From the NCBI GenBank assembly GCA_014058105.1, contig JACGCM010000715.1:3348001-3412000 (forward strand): a stretch of DNA of 64,000 nt, read 5' to 3'. A model generated the notes under the pieces. It ran no database searches and had not been told where the DNA came from. It was given only the letters and a program-made list of their open reading frames with translations. The position numbers were made by a program, and so were the translations under genes. Source of the stretch: Kingdonia uniflora (Eukaryota; Streptophyta; Magnoliopsida; Ranunculales; Circaeasteraceae). Shown one piece after another: positions 45,373 through 56,699 of the stretch (positions within the stretch are counted from its first letter, which is position 1; each line of letters starts with the position of its first letter).

Positions 45373-46474
45373 GGACCCTCAAAAATGGGACACTCACTAG
45401 ACCCTAAAAAGGTATGATAGAGCAGTTTCTATATAGGAAATGAGGGGTCTCTCTCTCTTTGATGATGTGTCTCTCCCTCTTATTATTGCTTTAGTCTGAA
45501 TTAGAGAGGATGACACTCTCTCACCAACACAGTCTTTTCCTCTCTCTCTCTTCACATGATTTGTACCAGATTTATCTCTCTTCTCATTTAAATTATTTTG
45601 AAACCAAATCTTTCTCGCGCGCTCTCTCTCTCTCTGCGGCCATTAGAGAACAAAATCTTTTCTCTATAACGAAAGACGAGATTAGAGCTTTGTGTCAGAG
45701 ATCGAAGTACGAGAAAGAATTGTTCCAGTCGCGCGGTGTATGTAAGAGAACCATTCCAATACGGGTTTTGTGTGGGAAATCGAAGTCCTCACTATTATTG
45801 CTAGATTGTGATTAGCATTTTGAGAAGCATAGTTGCACTATTATTCCTTCTCTGTACGCTGCCAATGCACCATTGAAACTATATTTGATGTTTTTTTATT
45901 TACTTGTTGATTTAGGGTTGAAACCAATTATTTGATTTTTTGATGTACTTTTTATTTACTTGTTATGGTGGTGTTTTGTGGAGTCTAACTCCTGAGATCC
46001 AAATAATGTATCCTCCCTCTCTTGAAGTTTGTTTCTCATGTTTGGATAAACAAGATAATTTAACCCATATGAATTGTCTCAAATTATCAAATTATCTCAC
46101 ACAAAACCCTAATCTCGTATTTCGTTAAAGAGGAGATTTTCATCTCTAATGGCCGCAGAAAAAGAAAGAGAGAGACAGATCTAGTTTCAAAATAATTTGA
46201 ATGAGAAGAGAGACAGATCTGGTATAAATCATGTGAAGAGAGAGAGAGATTGTATTGTTGAGAGAGTATGTTTGTGAGAAAGCGTATCCTCCTCTCTAAT
46301 TCAAACTAAAACAATAATAACGGGAGAGACATAGCATTACAAAGAGAGAGATATACACCTCATTTCCACCTCATTTCCTATATAGAAACTCCTCTATTAT
46401 GATAGCCACTCATCTAATAGAGATGAGTGGTTTCTTTTTAAAGTATAGTGAGTTTCCCATTTTTTAGGGTCTCC
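45373..46474. mobile_element. Non-autonomous DNA transposon with long terminal inverted repeats (MULE-like)
   Basis: Bases 45373-45700 and 46096-46474 are inverted copies. Matching landmarks include the outer GACCCT(C/A)AAAAATGGGA, TTTCTATATAGGAAATGAGG, TCTTCACATGATTT(G/A)TACCAGA, TTCAAATTATTTTGAAAC (with one base changed on the left) and GCGGCCATTAGAGA. The ~400-bp centre has no transposase. Long inverted repeats suggest a Mutator-like element, but no 9-bp target duplication is visible, so the superfamily is inferred. Confidence 0.7.
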
Positions 46475-47228
46475 CTTCTCTATTATTCCTGTCTTACAAA
46501 AACTGTTAATAATATACAAGCCTAGATATCATCATTCCATTCTCTTAATGTTTCTATACGTAAAGCATCAAAATGCGCTTCCTGAATTGTGTTCTGAAAA
46601 ACAATTCCACAATATTATCAAGTCCGTGTTTTTACTTCATGTATCGAAACTTAATTAATTTCTTACTACTCTAATAGCTAGAATGATGTCAAGTATCAAA
46701 GTATGATATTGGTAAGTTTCTACAAAAGAGGATGCATACAGCAACAAACTTGCTTTATTGGAGCTGTTTATAGGAAGGATACATACATGAGATATTCAAT
46801 AATTGTTTATGGAGTGGAATGTTGACTACTAATACTACTAGAAGAAGAAAATGTCAAAATAAAGAGAGTGGCACAACTTTAAGCAATACGGACAATAAGA
46901 TAGAAATTATTGTGTTTCCCTCATTAAGATCAGCCTTGCATGTTCTATAGAATAATCCGAAAGTTGTATGGACATGAGAGAAGTTGTCATGAGAATGCAC
47001 GCGATCAAGTATGTATTGCTCAAGGTCATTACACCTACAGAATGAAAAGACATTCCCCCTTTACATCTTCAGGGCTAATGCATTAGATGATACTACAACT
47101 TAATACAAACCACTAAAGCATAATGCTTCTATAGAACTTCACGTGCAACTCCGCATCTACTTCACTACTACTGCATTGGCTGACTGTAGTCATCTTCTTC
47201 AAAATCACTCAGAACTATCAAACGGAAA
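46475..47228. other. Upstream region of the 47229 pseudogene
   Basis: No coding. Bases 47086-47120 (TACTACAACTTAATAC...ACTAAAGCATAA) resemble 29068-29100 upstream of the intact gene, so the duplication includes promoter-proximal DNA. Confidence 0.45.
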
Positions 47229-47531
47229 ATGAAATTCATTGCAGCTTACTTCCTTTTGCTCTTTGCCTATTACTGTTTCTTAATCTCTATTGTTAGTGTT
47301 CAAGGCTGAGCTCTTCACAGCCTAGCTTGAGCAAACCCAATGTCACTCTCCTGAGCAGCTTTCGACTCTTTTTACCCATATCTGGAACACCTAAAACTGA
47401 CAGCACTCCATTAGTCAAATCAAGTCGTGCCCAAATTTCCAGCAAAAAAATGGACTCCACCACGTGACAGTAAGCTATCGAGCTCCGACGTTAGTGGTGG
47501 GCTAGTAGGAAATGGAGTTGTTGGCATTGTG
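47229..47531 (+). pseudogene. Decayed copy of the 29232 gene, 5' part
   Basis: Starts MKFIAAYFLLLFAYYC, a signal-peptide-like stretch, then VSVQG*ALHSLA*ANPMSLS*AAFDSFYP, aligning with AQGRAPHGLAYANPMAFSPAAYDFFHP of the intact gene. Three stops and later frame changes disable it. It ends in GLVGNGVVGIV, the start of the transmembrane helix, where the LTR element 47532-50175 is inserted. Confidence 0.78.
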
Positions 47532-47884
47532 TGATGTACCACGGTTTCTACTGTGTGTACGTATACTTCAAGAGAGGCGTCTCTCTCTAGGTCAATTAGT
47601 CGACGCCACTTTCTCCACGGGTTTTTTTTTTCTTCCAGTTATTGATGTAATGGGTTAGTAGGTAACTGCTGGAGAAGGTCTCCTTAGTTTAAACCGAATG
47701 TTAGTAGAATTAGGGCTAGAGGCTTCCTACTTCTATAAAAGCCTTCATAGGTTAGTTTTCTCTTCAATTGTTATTAGGTTAATAGGTTATTGGGTTATTA
47801 CAGTTATTGGGTTATTTCAATAAAAAGATAGAGAGTTTAGAGTCACAATGAGTTATGTTTCGATTCAATCTCGTATTCACGTCA
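47532..47884 (+). repeat. 5' LTR of pol-less element
   Basis: 353 bp, TGATGTACCACGG to TATTCACGTCA; TATAAAAG at 47734-47741. Confidence 0.88.
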
Positions 47885-47905
47885 TAAGTAGACCAGACCC
47901 TAGGC
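47885..47905 (+). promoter_or_regulatory. Degenerate primer-binding site
   Basis: TAAGTAGACCAGACCCTAGG follows the LTR. It can be aligned, with several mismatches, to the usual TGGTATCAGAGCCTAGG initiator-Met site. Weak support. Confidence 0.3.
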
Positions 47906-47923
47906 TTTAACTAACCATCGATC

Positions 47924-49772
47924 ATGGAGTACGAGTTCGAGGCCGATAAAGATGAATAACAAGATTGGAGAGATGAAGACGATTGTGAAGAAGATGAGGA
48001 GGGCGAAAGTTGAATTGTACGAGAGGCAAATCGCCTCCAAGGTTACTATGGAGAGGAAGAAGATTATGAAGACGAAAGATTTGGGGTAGCAACCTTATCT
48101 CAGGTAAACCTGAGTCGCAGATTCATGATTTTTTTTTGCAAGATCGAGTAATTTCGTCGCAAAGACAAGAAGGTTTGATGTGTGGTAGCTTCGACAAAAT
48201 AAATCAAACCCTAGATTCGTCTACGTTTAGGTTAGAAGCATCTCGTACTATCGGTAAGGGAGACGGCAATTGGTTTATGGAATGCACACGAAACTGCACA
48301 TATTCGACATTGGTAATGGGTCGAGGAAGAGGAAGAGGAAGAGGAAGAGGAACGGAGGGCGATGACAATAAATTTAGGATCTGTAGGTCGACACCGACCA
48401 ACATTAGGGTCCCGATTGTCGCCGCTTCTAATGATTTCAAGAGGTTTCGGTACTCCAGGGAGGGGACGAAGACGGTAAAGTAGGGGTGATAGGTTTTCGT
48501 CCAAACTTGGGGACGCAGGTTGCAACTCGGGGGAGAAACGTTCCTGGTGTGTATCTCAAGGTAGCAGGAACAACCCATGAACAGGGACTACGAAAGCCAA
48601 ACATAATCACAATTGCACAAATACACGGTAAAAATCTCAAGAGTGAAACTGCAACAGGTGTGATAGACACTACGGGAAGTACTCTAGACCCAGGTATAAT
48701 ACAGCAGCTGGATCACATGAATCATGGATCACACGAATCACGAGGCACATTTTACAAAACAAAAAGAAGGGATTCCAGAGGTCTCCGTGCTCTCTGCTAC
48801 ATCAAAGTTATTTCCAAAGTCAATAATCTCTTCAAAATACGTAGCTAAGGTCGCACCCAATGCATATCCCGAGCTTACAAGGGCAGTTGAGATCATGGGA
48901 ACACGTTGGGCATTCTTGGACCCACTTCACACCAATAAGGGAGAGAAGAAAGAATACAATCACGATAAGGGAGAGAGGCCTACCCCAACAACTAAATCTT
49001 ACCCCTCTCTGACCTATTCTCTGACCGAGGTAACTAGCAAGGAACAAACCTTTCTCGTCCCTGCAAAACCCACCGGCAGTGGGAAGACCACAAACAACCA
49101 CAACAAGGCCAGCCTCATGTCGAAGAAAAACCCCATCAAATGTCAAAGAACACCATCAAATGCGACAACCGACAATAGAGAAGGGATGCATCTGCAGTAA
49201 GAGTACTCTCATGGGTAAGACACGTGGGCTCGGGGGTAACTAAGTATTCGTCATTCGGTGATGAAAGCAATCGTGATTATGGCAACACATGGGTTTTCAA
49301 TGGCAAATATGTATCTCCACCAAATAAAGCAAGGGGCATACAGCGAGGGGCAAGTGAGGATGCCAGTCTCATTGGGTACGGTTAACAAGGTGCAGTTTAT
49401 GTATCGGTTCACGTACTATTTGACAACCTGCATGGCAACACTCACATAGGCATGGTTGAAAAGTGCATGGCCACACAACGAGTCCCACAGATATTGAGTT
49501 ATGGTGGTTTCAGCTATTCTCAGGTCCGTGCAGCGAAAAAACCATTGTTTGTTGATCCAATCTGGGAGGAATTTTTGGATATTTACACTAAGTGGGTAAT
49601 TCCGTTTTTGGGCGTCTTTCGACGTAGGGATGTTGGTGACAACATCGTACCCCCGCCCAAGGGTACAACCCAGGGCTACAACAAGTATCGAAGACGGATT
49701 CGGAGTTTGAAGACTGCGGGTATAGCCGTGGATATTTTGCCCTCTGCTCGTGGCTTCTTTCTCCAACTTTAA
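47924..49772 (+). pseudogene. Internal reading frames of the pol-less element, unknown product
   Basis: I do not recognise these. Frames in order: an ATG at 47924 with EYEFEADKDE and an acidic stretch broken by stops; 48136-48483 with MECTRN...GRGRGRGRGR encoded by a GGAAGA repeat and RICRSTPTNIRVPIV; 48724-49200 (158 codons, YPELTRAVEIMGTRW); 49452-49772 with ILSYGGFSYSQVRAAKK and PLFVDPIWEEFLDIYTKWVIPF. No zinc knuckle or gag core is evident. They may be a diverged gag, or captured host sequence. Confidence 0.4.
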
Positions 49773-49805
49773 AATTTGTGGACAATTTTGAAAGTTAGGG
49801 TGAGT

Positions 49806-50175
49806 TGAGGTACCACGGTTTCTACTGTATATATATACTTAGAGAGAGGGTGTTTCTCTCTAGGTCTATTAGTCAACGCCACTCTCTTCGTGGTTTTATT
49901 AATTTTATTTATTTCAGTTATTGATGTAATGGGTTAGTGGGTAACTGCTGGAGAAGGTCTCCTTAGTTTAAACCTAATGTTAGTAGAATTAGGGTTAAAG
50001 GCTTCTACTTCTATAAAAGCCTCCATACGTTAGTTTTCTCTTCAACTGTTATCAGGTTATTGGGCTATTGGGGTTATTTCAGTTATTCGATTATTTCAAG
50101 TTAATTCAATAAAGAGAGAGAGTTTAGAGTCACAATCTTTTAGTTATGTTTCGATTCAATTTTGTATTCACGTCA
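49806..50175 (+). repeat. 3' LTR of pol-less element
   Basis: 370 bp, TGAGGTACCACGG to TATTCACGTCA; TATAAAAG at 50012-50019. Preceded by AAAGTTAGGGTGAGT, a weak polypurine tract. Confidence 0.88.
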
Positions 50176-50180
50176 TTGTG

Positions 50181-50258
50181 TTGCTTTCGTTTTTCCACAT
50201 GAAAATAAGCTATCGAGCTAACGTTAGTCGGGCCATTTATGTTTATCTCGATGCTTAA
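50181..50258 (+). pseudogene. Decayed copy of the 29232 gene, 3' end
   Basis: CGA GCT AAC GTT AGT CGG at 50214 encodes RANVSR, then AIYVYLDA and a stop at 50256-50258, aligning with RANVSRAVSVQPAV of the intact gene. This shows that the LTR element split one pseudogene. Confidence 0.75.
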
Positions 50259-50651
50259 TGGGTGTGCTTTAACATAAGAAACTGCATGAACTTCCCTATC
50301 TAAAGATGGTTATGGATGTATTTCATACGGTCGGTGTTAGCAATTGATTAGAAGTTGTTTTGTAACTACTATGTTGCATGCAATTCTCTCTTTGAGATAA
50401 GCATGAAATCAGTGAAAAAACCACACAGGTCTTGAAGATTGCCGCGATTCATTCATCCGGTTTCCTACCATACAGACCCCCTATATATTTATTATAAACT
50501 TGGGAAAGTCTTAAACTTCAAAGATTAAAGTTAGACTAATTTATTTTATTTTAAACTTCCATATGTAAATAATACAAACCTAGACATTTACAAAATATAA
50601 CACAAGTAGAGAACATACCATAAACCAAGTAGGAAGAGAAGCTGATTCTCC
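50259..50651. other. Intergenic / 3' flank of the 50652 gene
   Basis: No coding or repeat recognised; AT-rich. Confidence 0.4.
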
Positions 50652-51611
50652 TTAGACATCCAAGTTCTCCATCTGAACACTGCTCTTAAGAGGCACATAC
50701 TCTCCAAGGTACCCGCCTAAATGCTCATACAACGCACTCTTATCGATCCCTTGATGATGATAACTCTTACACACATAGTAAAACACACTCTGCACCAACA
50801 ACCCAGTCAAATTCACAATAACCAAAACCCCAACTAAAACCCCACCAATCAAAACTCTAAACATAACTCCATGATTCGCCCCACCCCTCACAATCAAAGT
50901 TCCAAACAACCCACTAATCAAACCACACACAGACACATAACCTAACACAAGCACACCCGCATCCCGGGTTTTCCCCTTCAACAACTCCCTACTCTTCTTC
51001 ATCGCCGCAAACCCATAAATTGGTTCAAGCACCGATACCACACTAGCAATGTGCCATAACGCAGTAACATACACATGAACCACAAGGAACAAAACCAACA
51101 CTGCCACGATCGAAAGCAACAGAAGAACCCCATTATTGGTATCGATCGCAACGATTAACACAATAATAGCACCCAAAAACACAACATTATAAGCTATCAT
51201 AAGCAAAGATACATAAAGGTAAGTGATAAAAAGGCGTTTAAACACACGAGGGATTGCGGAAATGGTGGAGCTGAATGAGACTGGTTTCGAAGTGTAGAGA
51301 GAAGCGACGGTGAAGACGACAGCAGCGGTGGAGAGGAGAGAGAAAGCAAAGAGGAAGATCAAGTAGAAGAGTTGGTAGATGAAGAGGAGAGACCATTGAT
51401 GATGGGTTTGTGATGATGAATGAGTCTCGATTTGGACGATAATAGGGTGTGTGAAGAGAGAATGAGCAAGGATTGCGAAGGAGAGCGGGAAAATTAGGGA
51501 TAGGGTTATGAGATTGAAGGTTTCGGGTGATGATTTTGGAACCCTAATTGATTCTTTCACGATCTCTCTTAGGGTTAGAATTTGGAGCTCATCAGGTGGT
51601 GAGAGATTCAT
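50652..51611 (-). CDS. Plant multi-pass membrane protein ('PABP1-B-binding protein-like' family)
   Basis: 319 codons, one exon, intact. The frame is open for 57 more codons upstream, but that part is polar and unlike the family; I take the ATG at 51609-51611 (MNLSPPDELQILTLREI), which gives the usual length of about 320. About six hydrophobic segments lie near residues 34-52, 74-103, 126-156, 160-185, 218-240 and 252-282. Family landmarks are WHIASVVSVLEPIYGFAA and the C-terminal VCKSYHHQGIDKSAL...YLGEYVPLK. Plant genomes annotate these as polyadenylate-binding-protein-binding or DUF-type membrane proteins; I know of no firm biochemical role. The intact frame suggests a working host gene. Confidence 0.85.
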   Translation of the reverse strand: MNLSPPDELQILTLREIVKESIRVPKSSPETFNLITLSLIFPLSFAILAHSLFTHPIIVQIETHSSSQTHHQWSLLFIYQLFYLIFLFAFSLLSTAAVVFTVASLYTSKPVSFSSTISAIPRVFKRLFITYLYVSLLMIAYNVVFLGAIIVLIVAIDTNNGVLLLLSIVAVLVLFLVVHVYVTALWHIASVVSVLEPIYGFAAMKKSRELLKGKTRDAGVLVLGYVSVCGLISGLFGTLIVRGGANHGVMFRVLIGGVLVGVLVIVNLTGLLVQSVFYYVCKSYHHQGIDKSALYEHLGGYLGEYVPLKSSVQMENLDV

Positions 51612-52348
51612 TTTTGAGAGTCGGGAGTGAGAGGTGTCTGACGAAATGCCCGTAAGAGGAGAGATAAAGGTGCTGAAGCAAAAATGGGTGTTTTCACACC
51701 GGTGCTGTATACAATTTGGTACTTCGGTGATTTGTTCATGTGTATTGCGTGAGGAAACTCGGGACTGGTGAGAGAATCCCACTAGTGCTTGCGTGTCTTG
51801 GAGCTAGTGTTTTAAATTCAGAGCACCACCGACTCGAGTAGTTACTAGAGCCCAGCTATTGGTTTTTTTCAGTGTGGGTTGGGTATTTTTGTCAGCCCAC
51901 ACTCAAAAAAAGAGTGTGCCGAAGTATTAAAGCCCGTGCGGAGTATTAAAAACTGCCGCAACTAAAGCTTTTAAACCAATTCGAATACACTCTTTCTCAT
52001 TCTCACGCCAAATTATCACAAATCTTGAAACCCTATAAATTCCTTTTGGTGAAATTTAACATTAAAGAGTTGCATCAAAGCTTCTCTCTCTCTCATTTCT
52101 CCTAAATTTAATATTAAGTATGATTTGAATTGAAGTAATTGTGATGTAGTTATGAATGAGGTACCTAACATTTTCACCATTATCGGACTTGCTTCGAAAC
52201 CCCTTCATGTATATGTGGTAAGCCTTATTATGTATGTCAATGGGTTTCGAACATTTTAACACCCCTCTTCTTCTTTATATATTTAATCCCATAAGCATTA
52301 CACAAAGTCTGTAAAATCAAATAAAAAACTCTAATTTCTAATTCCCAA
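51612..52348. other. Upstream/intergenic region
   Basis: No gene. An imperfect inverted repeat (AGTGTGGGTTG...CAGCCCACACT) sits at about 51871-51903. The rest is AT-rich. Confidence 0.4.
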
Positions 52349-52612
52349 TCACAAGCGGAGAAGCTAATTCGACAATTCAATCTCTTCCCTAAAGATGTCC
52401 AACCTCATAGAGACAACGCCGCCGCCGATGTTTCGTTTCCAAAGATTGTTGAGAAGCGTTTCAAGTTTCCCAATATCGCTGATGATGGTGTTGTTTCGGT
52501 GGAGAATCTTGGTCATCGTGCTAGTACCATAAGCTTCATAATTCCCATGCTGCGATATACAGTTTCACTAGTTGACTTAAACGAAGGTGAAGTTGTGATT
52601 TAAGGAGGCACT
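52349..52612 (+). pseudogene. Serine carboxypeptidase-like N-terminal fragment
   Basis: The plus frame reads SQAEKLIRQFNLFPKDV, then FPKIVEKRFKFPNIADDG and VSVENLGHRAS, matching the propeptide and mature start of plant serine carboxypeptidases of the SCPL47-49 type (LIRxLNLFPK, VEKRFxFP, VxxLGHHAG). Similarity ends near 52535 before the G-Y-Y segment, and none of the catalytic Ser-Asp-His region is present. The hAT element sits 8 bp beyond. It is a broken gene copy. Confidence 0.7.
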
Positions 52613-52620
52613 GTCGCAGC

Positions 52621-52810
52621 TAGGGGTGGCAATTGGGTCGGGTCGGGTCAACCCGACCCGGGTCATCCCGGGTTCGGGTTAGAGAACATCAAACCCAAAC
52701 CCGACCCATTAAATAAACAAGTCAAATGTCTAAACCCAACCTGTAAATAAACGGGTTGACACGACTTGACCCGTTGACCCATAAAATAGTTGGGTCGGGT
52801 CATAAACAGG
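52621..52810. repeat. hAT left end and subterminal repeats
   Basis: The TIR is followed by repeated GGGTCGGGT and ACCCGACCC in both orientations, which can pair with the equivalent repeats at the right end. Confidence 0.8.
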
Positions 52811-53519
52811 GTTGACCTGCCTTACATTTGACCTGTTTATGACTTTTAAATAAATAGACAGGCCAAAATAGGACTGATATAAAATAGCTAACCTGCTCAA
52901 CAATAAATAATATCAGTTTAATATCATACATAACCAATTCTTCTTAAAAAAACTTGTTGTGCCTATTCAAATTTACAACATTTGAGCATGCCAAAGCTCA
53001 TCAAACACACATATTACAAATATATCATATAATTAGTAACAAAAATTAGATAATATATGCCAAAAAGTGATTCCCAAAAGCTAAGACCTTTAAAGTTAAG
53101 GTTGTCAATTGTCTACGAGCTAATTAATACTCGAGTTCTTTTCATCAACCTTTATATCCACTTTCGTTCGCCTCTCCCTTGCCATTATCCCCGCAACTCT
53201 CTTGTTGAGCTATTCATAAAAAAATATCTATAAGTAACAATAGATATAAAACTCATTTACAATTAAAGTCTTACAAATTTGGACTTCTTACCCTCAATAT
53301 CTAACAACATGATATCTTATGTTATGTCTTTGAGCTTTGCTTCAAAATCGTCTATAATTGGATCACCTACAATAATTACTAGCATCACATTAGAAGATGA
53401 AAAGTAATAAAATGTATTACTATGAAATGAGTAGGCATAATCATTGAGGAAACAACATAATATCAGTAACATAATCATTGAGGAAGCAACTACACACTAA
53501 ATATAAGTTGTAAATGAAT

Positions 53520-53920
53520 AAAAGTTATGCCCATTGATTGATAACAGAAAATATAGGAAGTATATTATGGCCATTGATAACATAAAATATAAGAGGAAGC
53601 AACTACAACACTAAATATAAGTTGTAAATGAATAAAGGCTATGCCCATTGATAACAGAAAATATAGGAAGTATATTATGCCCATTGATAACATAAAATAA
53701 AGGTTATGCCCATTGATTGATAACATAAAATATAAGCAGTATATCAGTAAATATATGTAGTACATGAATAAAGGCTATGCTCATGGATAACATAAAATAT
53801 AAGCAGTAAATATCAGCAATCATTGCCCATTGTTAACAAAATATATAAGGAGTATATTATGCCCATTGAGAACAGAAAATAAGGGCTATGCCCATTGATT
53901 GATAACAGAAAATCAGTAAA
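53520..53920. repeat. Minisatellite-like array inside the hAT element
   Basis: About nine imperfect copies of ATGCCCATTGAT(TGAT)AACA with AAAATATA(A/G)G(A/C)AGTATAT spacers, unit about 40-60 bp. No coding. Confidence 0.75.
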
Positions 53921-54589
53921 TATATGTAAATGCTAATACGGGACAATTACAACAGTAAATAAGCCGTATATTCATGGTTAATTCCACTAGATATACAAGA
54001 GTAACTAGAATAAACTTGGGCAAATATGAGACAATTTAACTCATTTGTTGAAAGAAAAGATTGATTATGACTCAATTATTTAGTTTGTGAAACCTGTAAA
54101 TGCTAATATCGTGTACATGGGATCAAAAACAAAAACTTGCATAGAACATACACGGGAAGATGTCCCTGCTAAAGAACATAAGTGAAAAAAATTAATGACC
54201 TAAACGGCCAAAGAGAAACACTAGCGGCCAAAAGGGAAACACTAACGGTGATGCCCAATTTTACATGGGATCACTTAACCCCAGAGATGAGAAACACTAA
54301 AGGGAACAAAATACAATTGATTTTAAAAGGAATTAGGATTTCGTTTTCGATTCTGATTATTTAGACAAGTAAATCTTACCACAAACTCAGTTAAACCTCA
54401 AATCACACGTAAAAGAAAATCAGAAAACAGAGATGATGGAGAAGACAGTCTGAGTAGCAGTAAGGGAAAAAAGGCCCATGGATTGTTAATGAACCAGCAA
54501 CAGTTGATAATAAGCAACAGTTGATAACAGAAAATTAGAAAATGAATACTAACAAAAACTATAAACCATTGAAACATAAGGATTGTACC

Positions 54590-56669
54590 TTGTTTATGAA
54601 ATATCCAATCACGAGAGCATATCAAGGCTTCAGCATTTGCGGGCCTTAGTGTACTACGAAAAGCATCTATAACTCTACCGCCAACACTAAAAGCTGATTC
54701 AGAAGCGACTGTTGATATCGGGATTGACAACACATCTCTTGCCATCATTGCAAGCTCCAGATATCTAAATTGATTCCCCTTCCAAAATGCAAGAATGTAT
54801 AATTCATTTGTTCTCTTAAGCTTGGGTTCATCCAAATATAATTGCAATTGGGACTTTGGAGGAAATGATGCAACCTCTTCATCATCAAACTTATCAAATG
54901 CCTAAAATGAAGAACACACAAATAAAAGTATTTAGAGTCAAACAAATTATGCCATAACCTATAAAATAATACTTAAACAAATCTGTTACCTTTATGACCT
55001 CCATTCCCCTCTTTCAACTACTAGAAACAACCAAGTCATTTGCTGATTTATTTGAAGCACTAGATGATGCCTTTTTGGAGAAAGCAGCTGCATATATGTT
55101 AAAAAGGTTAAAAAGTTTTTCTCGAATAACATTCATCTCTAAAGAATCATCACCATAGATTTGTTTATAGCAAAATTATATAAACTGAAGTTTGTATCTA
55201 AGATCTAGTACCACAGCAACAACAAAAATCAGATTATGACGAGTCCAATATTTCTCAAACTTTCCATTCATTTGAAATCCCATCTTCCTCATGAACGGAT
55301 CAGCACCTTCTATAGCCTTGGACAATACATGTTTCACTAGGAACACTTGAGGAAAATATAAATTTGAAGTCGGATATTTCGTTCTAGAAAACACACAAGT
55401 TACATTATAAAAAACTCCCAAGAATTCACAAATCTTATCTACCTTATCCCATTCTTCGTTAGAAGGACAACACTTATAGTTGGAATCACTCAACGCTAAA
55501 TGAATAAAGGCTCGACGATAGGAGATGGCACTATCTAACATCAAAAAAGAAGAGTTCCAACGTGTTGGAACGTCTTGCCTTAAGCCTTTATTAAAAGGTA
55601 ATGACATTTGCTTAACACAATCCTTGAATGCATGTTTTCTACCTTGGGACCCCCTAAAATACCTTACACTCTCACGAATCTTCTCAACAGATTCATCAAT
55701 TTCTTTCAATCCTTCTTGGACAATCAAGTTAATTATATGTGCACAACAACGAACATGAAAAAAGTCTATATTATTAAAAAGTGCACCCCTCAAATTAAGC
55801 TGACTCTTAAGTAAGGAAACAAAAGAGTCATTTGATGAAACGTTATCAAGAGCAATAGAAAACAACTTCTGGTCAATGCCCCATTCAGCCAATAAGGAAT
55901 AGATTTTCTTACATATCGACACACCATTATGTGGGGAAGGCATATAAGCATAGTTTAAGACTCTCTTCTGTAACTCCCAATTCTTACTAACAAAGTGGAT
56001 TGTGAGGGATATATAACCATCCCTCGTGATCGAACTCCACAAATCTGAGGTTAAACTAATCTGACCTGGAATCTTTCACAACATTTACATAATTTTTACC
56101 TTTTCTTTTTTATAAAGTTTAATAACATCGGCTTTTGCTGTATTTCTCGAAACTAGCTTAATTTCCCAATTTGCAAGTGCAGCATAGTTGAAGGCATCCC
56201 TTATGCCTTCATACTCTACAAACCGAAAAAGGAGCTCATGTCTAATGATAGCAAAAGTAATCAGTTCACGGAACACATCAGGGTCAAATTTAGCAACCTT
56301 TAAAGAATTGTCAGATTGTGATATCATCATTTGTCCGATATCTCTTGTTGTTCTTTTCTCACACGATTTAATGTGTCTTAGCATATTACTTGTTCCCATA
56401 CTACTTGCAGACTTGTATGTATTGGGACAACGTTTGCATTTAACTCTTTCAATTTTGTCGGGTCCTAGCGGTAATATATCAAAATAAGCCCATACATGAG
56501 AGGTAAGTTTACGCTTACGCATACCATCCTTTTTTGTATAACCACCTGCTGTATTGATATCGGTAGTAGGTTGCACAGATTCCAAGGACTCAAAATCCTC
56601 CATAACGTCGTTCTCATGATCATCATCCAATAAGACAACATCATCGGGGTTATCATGCAAATAGTTCAT
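54590..56669 (-). pseudogene. hAT transposase (zinc finger BED, RNase H-like core, dimerisation domain)
   Basis: The transposase would cut and reinsert the element. From ATG 56669: an acidic start; BED zinc finger SHVWAYFDILPLGP...VKCKRC...HIKSCEK; catalytic-domain blocks LTSDLWSSITRDGYISLTIHFV, NVSSNDSFV, HVRCCAHIINLIVQEGL and DVPTRWNSSFLML; KYWTRHNLIFVVAVVLDLRYKLQF; a GT-AG intron at 54902-54989 joining VIK to AFDKFDDEE; then the hAT C-terminal dimerisation motif PISTVASESAFSVGGRVIDAFRS...LICSRDWIF. Stops at 56085-56087, 56076-56078, 55176-55178 and 55014-55016 disable it. Apart from these the order is complete, so decay looks modest. Confidence 0.88.
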
Positions 56670-56699
56670 CTACAAAAGAAAGAGATACTAATATTAGAA

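Larger units (their letters stand above)
47532..50175 (+). mobile_element. Short LTR retrotransposon without pol (TR-GAG/LARD-like)
   Basis: 2644 bp, flanked by the perfect duplication TTGTG (47527-47531 and 50176-50180). LTRs start TGATGTACC/TGAGGTACC and end CACGTCA. The internal 1.9 kb holds no protease, integrase, RT or RNase H motif, so it depends on another element. Short frames in the internal region are not recognised (see 47924-49772). Both LTRs have a TATAAAAG box and an AATAAA-type signal. Confidence 0.88.

Noticed and set aside
45373..46474. 101-codon frame at 45510-45815 as a gene
   Set aside because: It lies in the left inverted repeat, CT-rich, and the mirror arm has no matching frame.
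48204..48670. Several overlapping minus-strand frames over 48.2-48.7 kb
   Set aside because: Serine- and proline-rich readings opposite the GGAAGA repeat; low-complexity artefacts.
51612..51782. N-terminal extension of the 50652 gene (57 more codons in frame)
   Set aside because: Polar, unlike the family; the downstream ATG gives the expected length and start motif.
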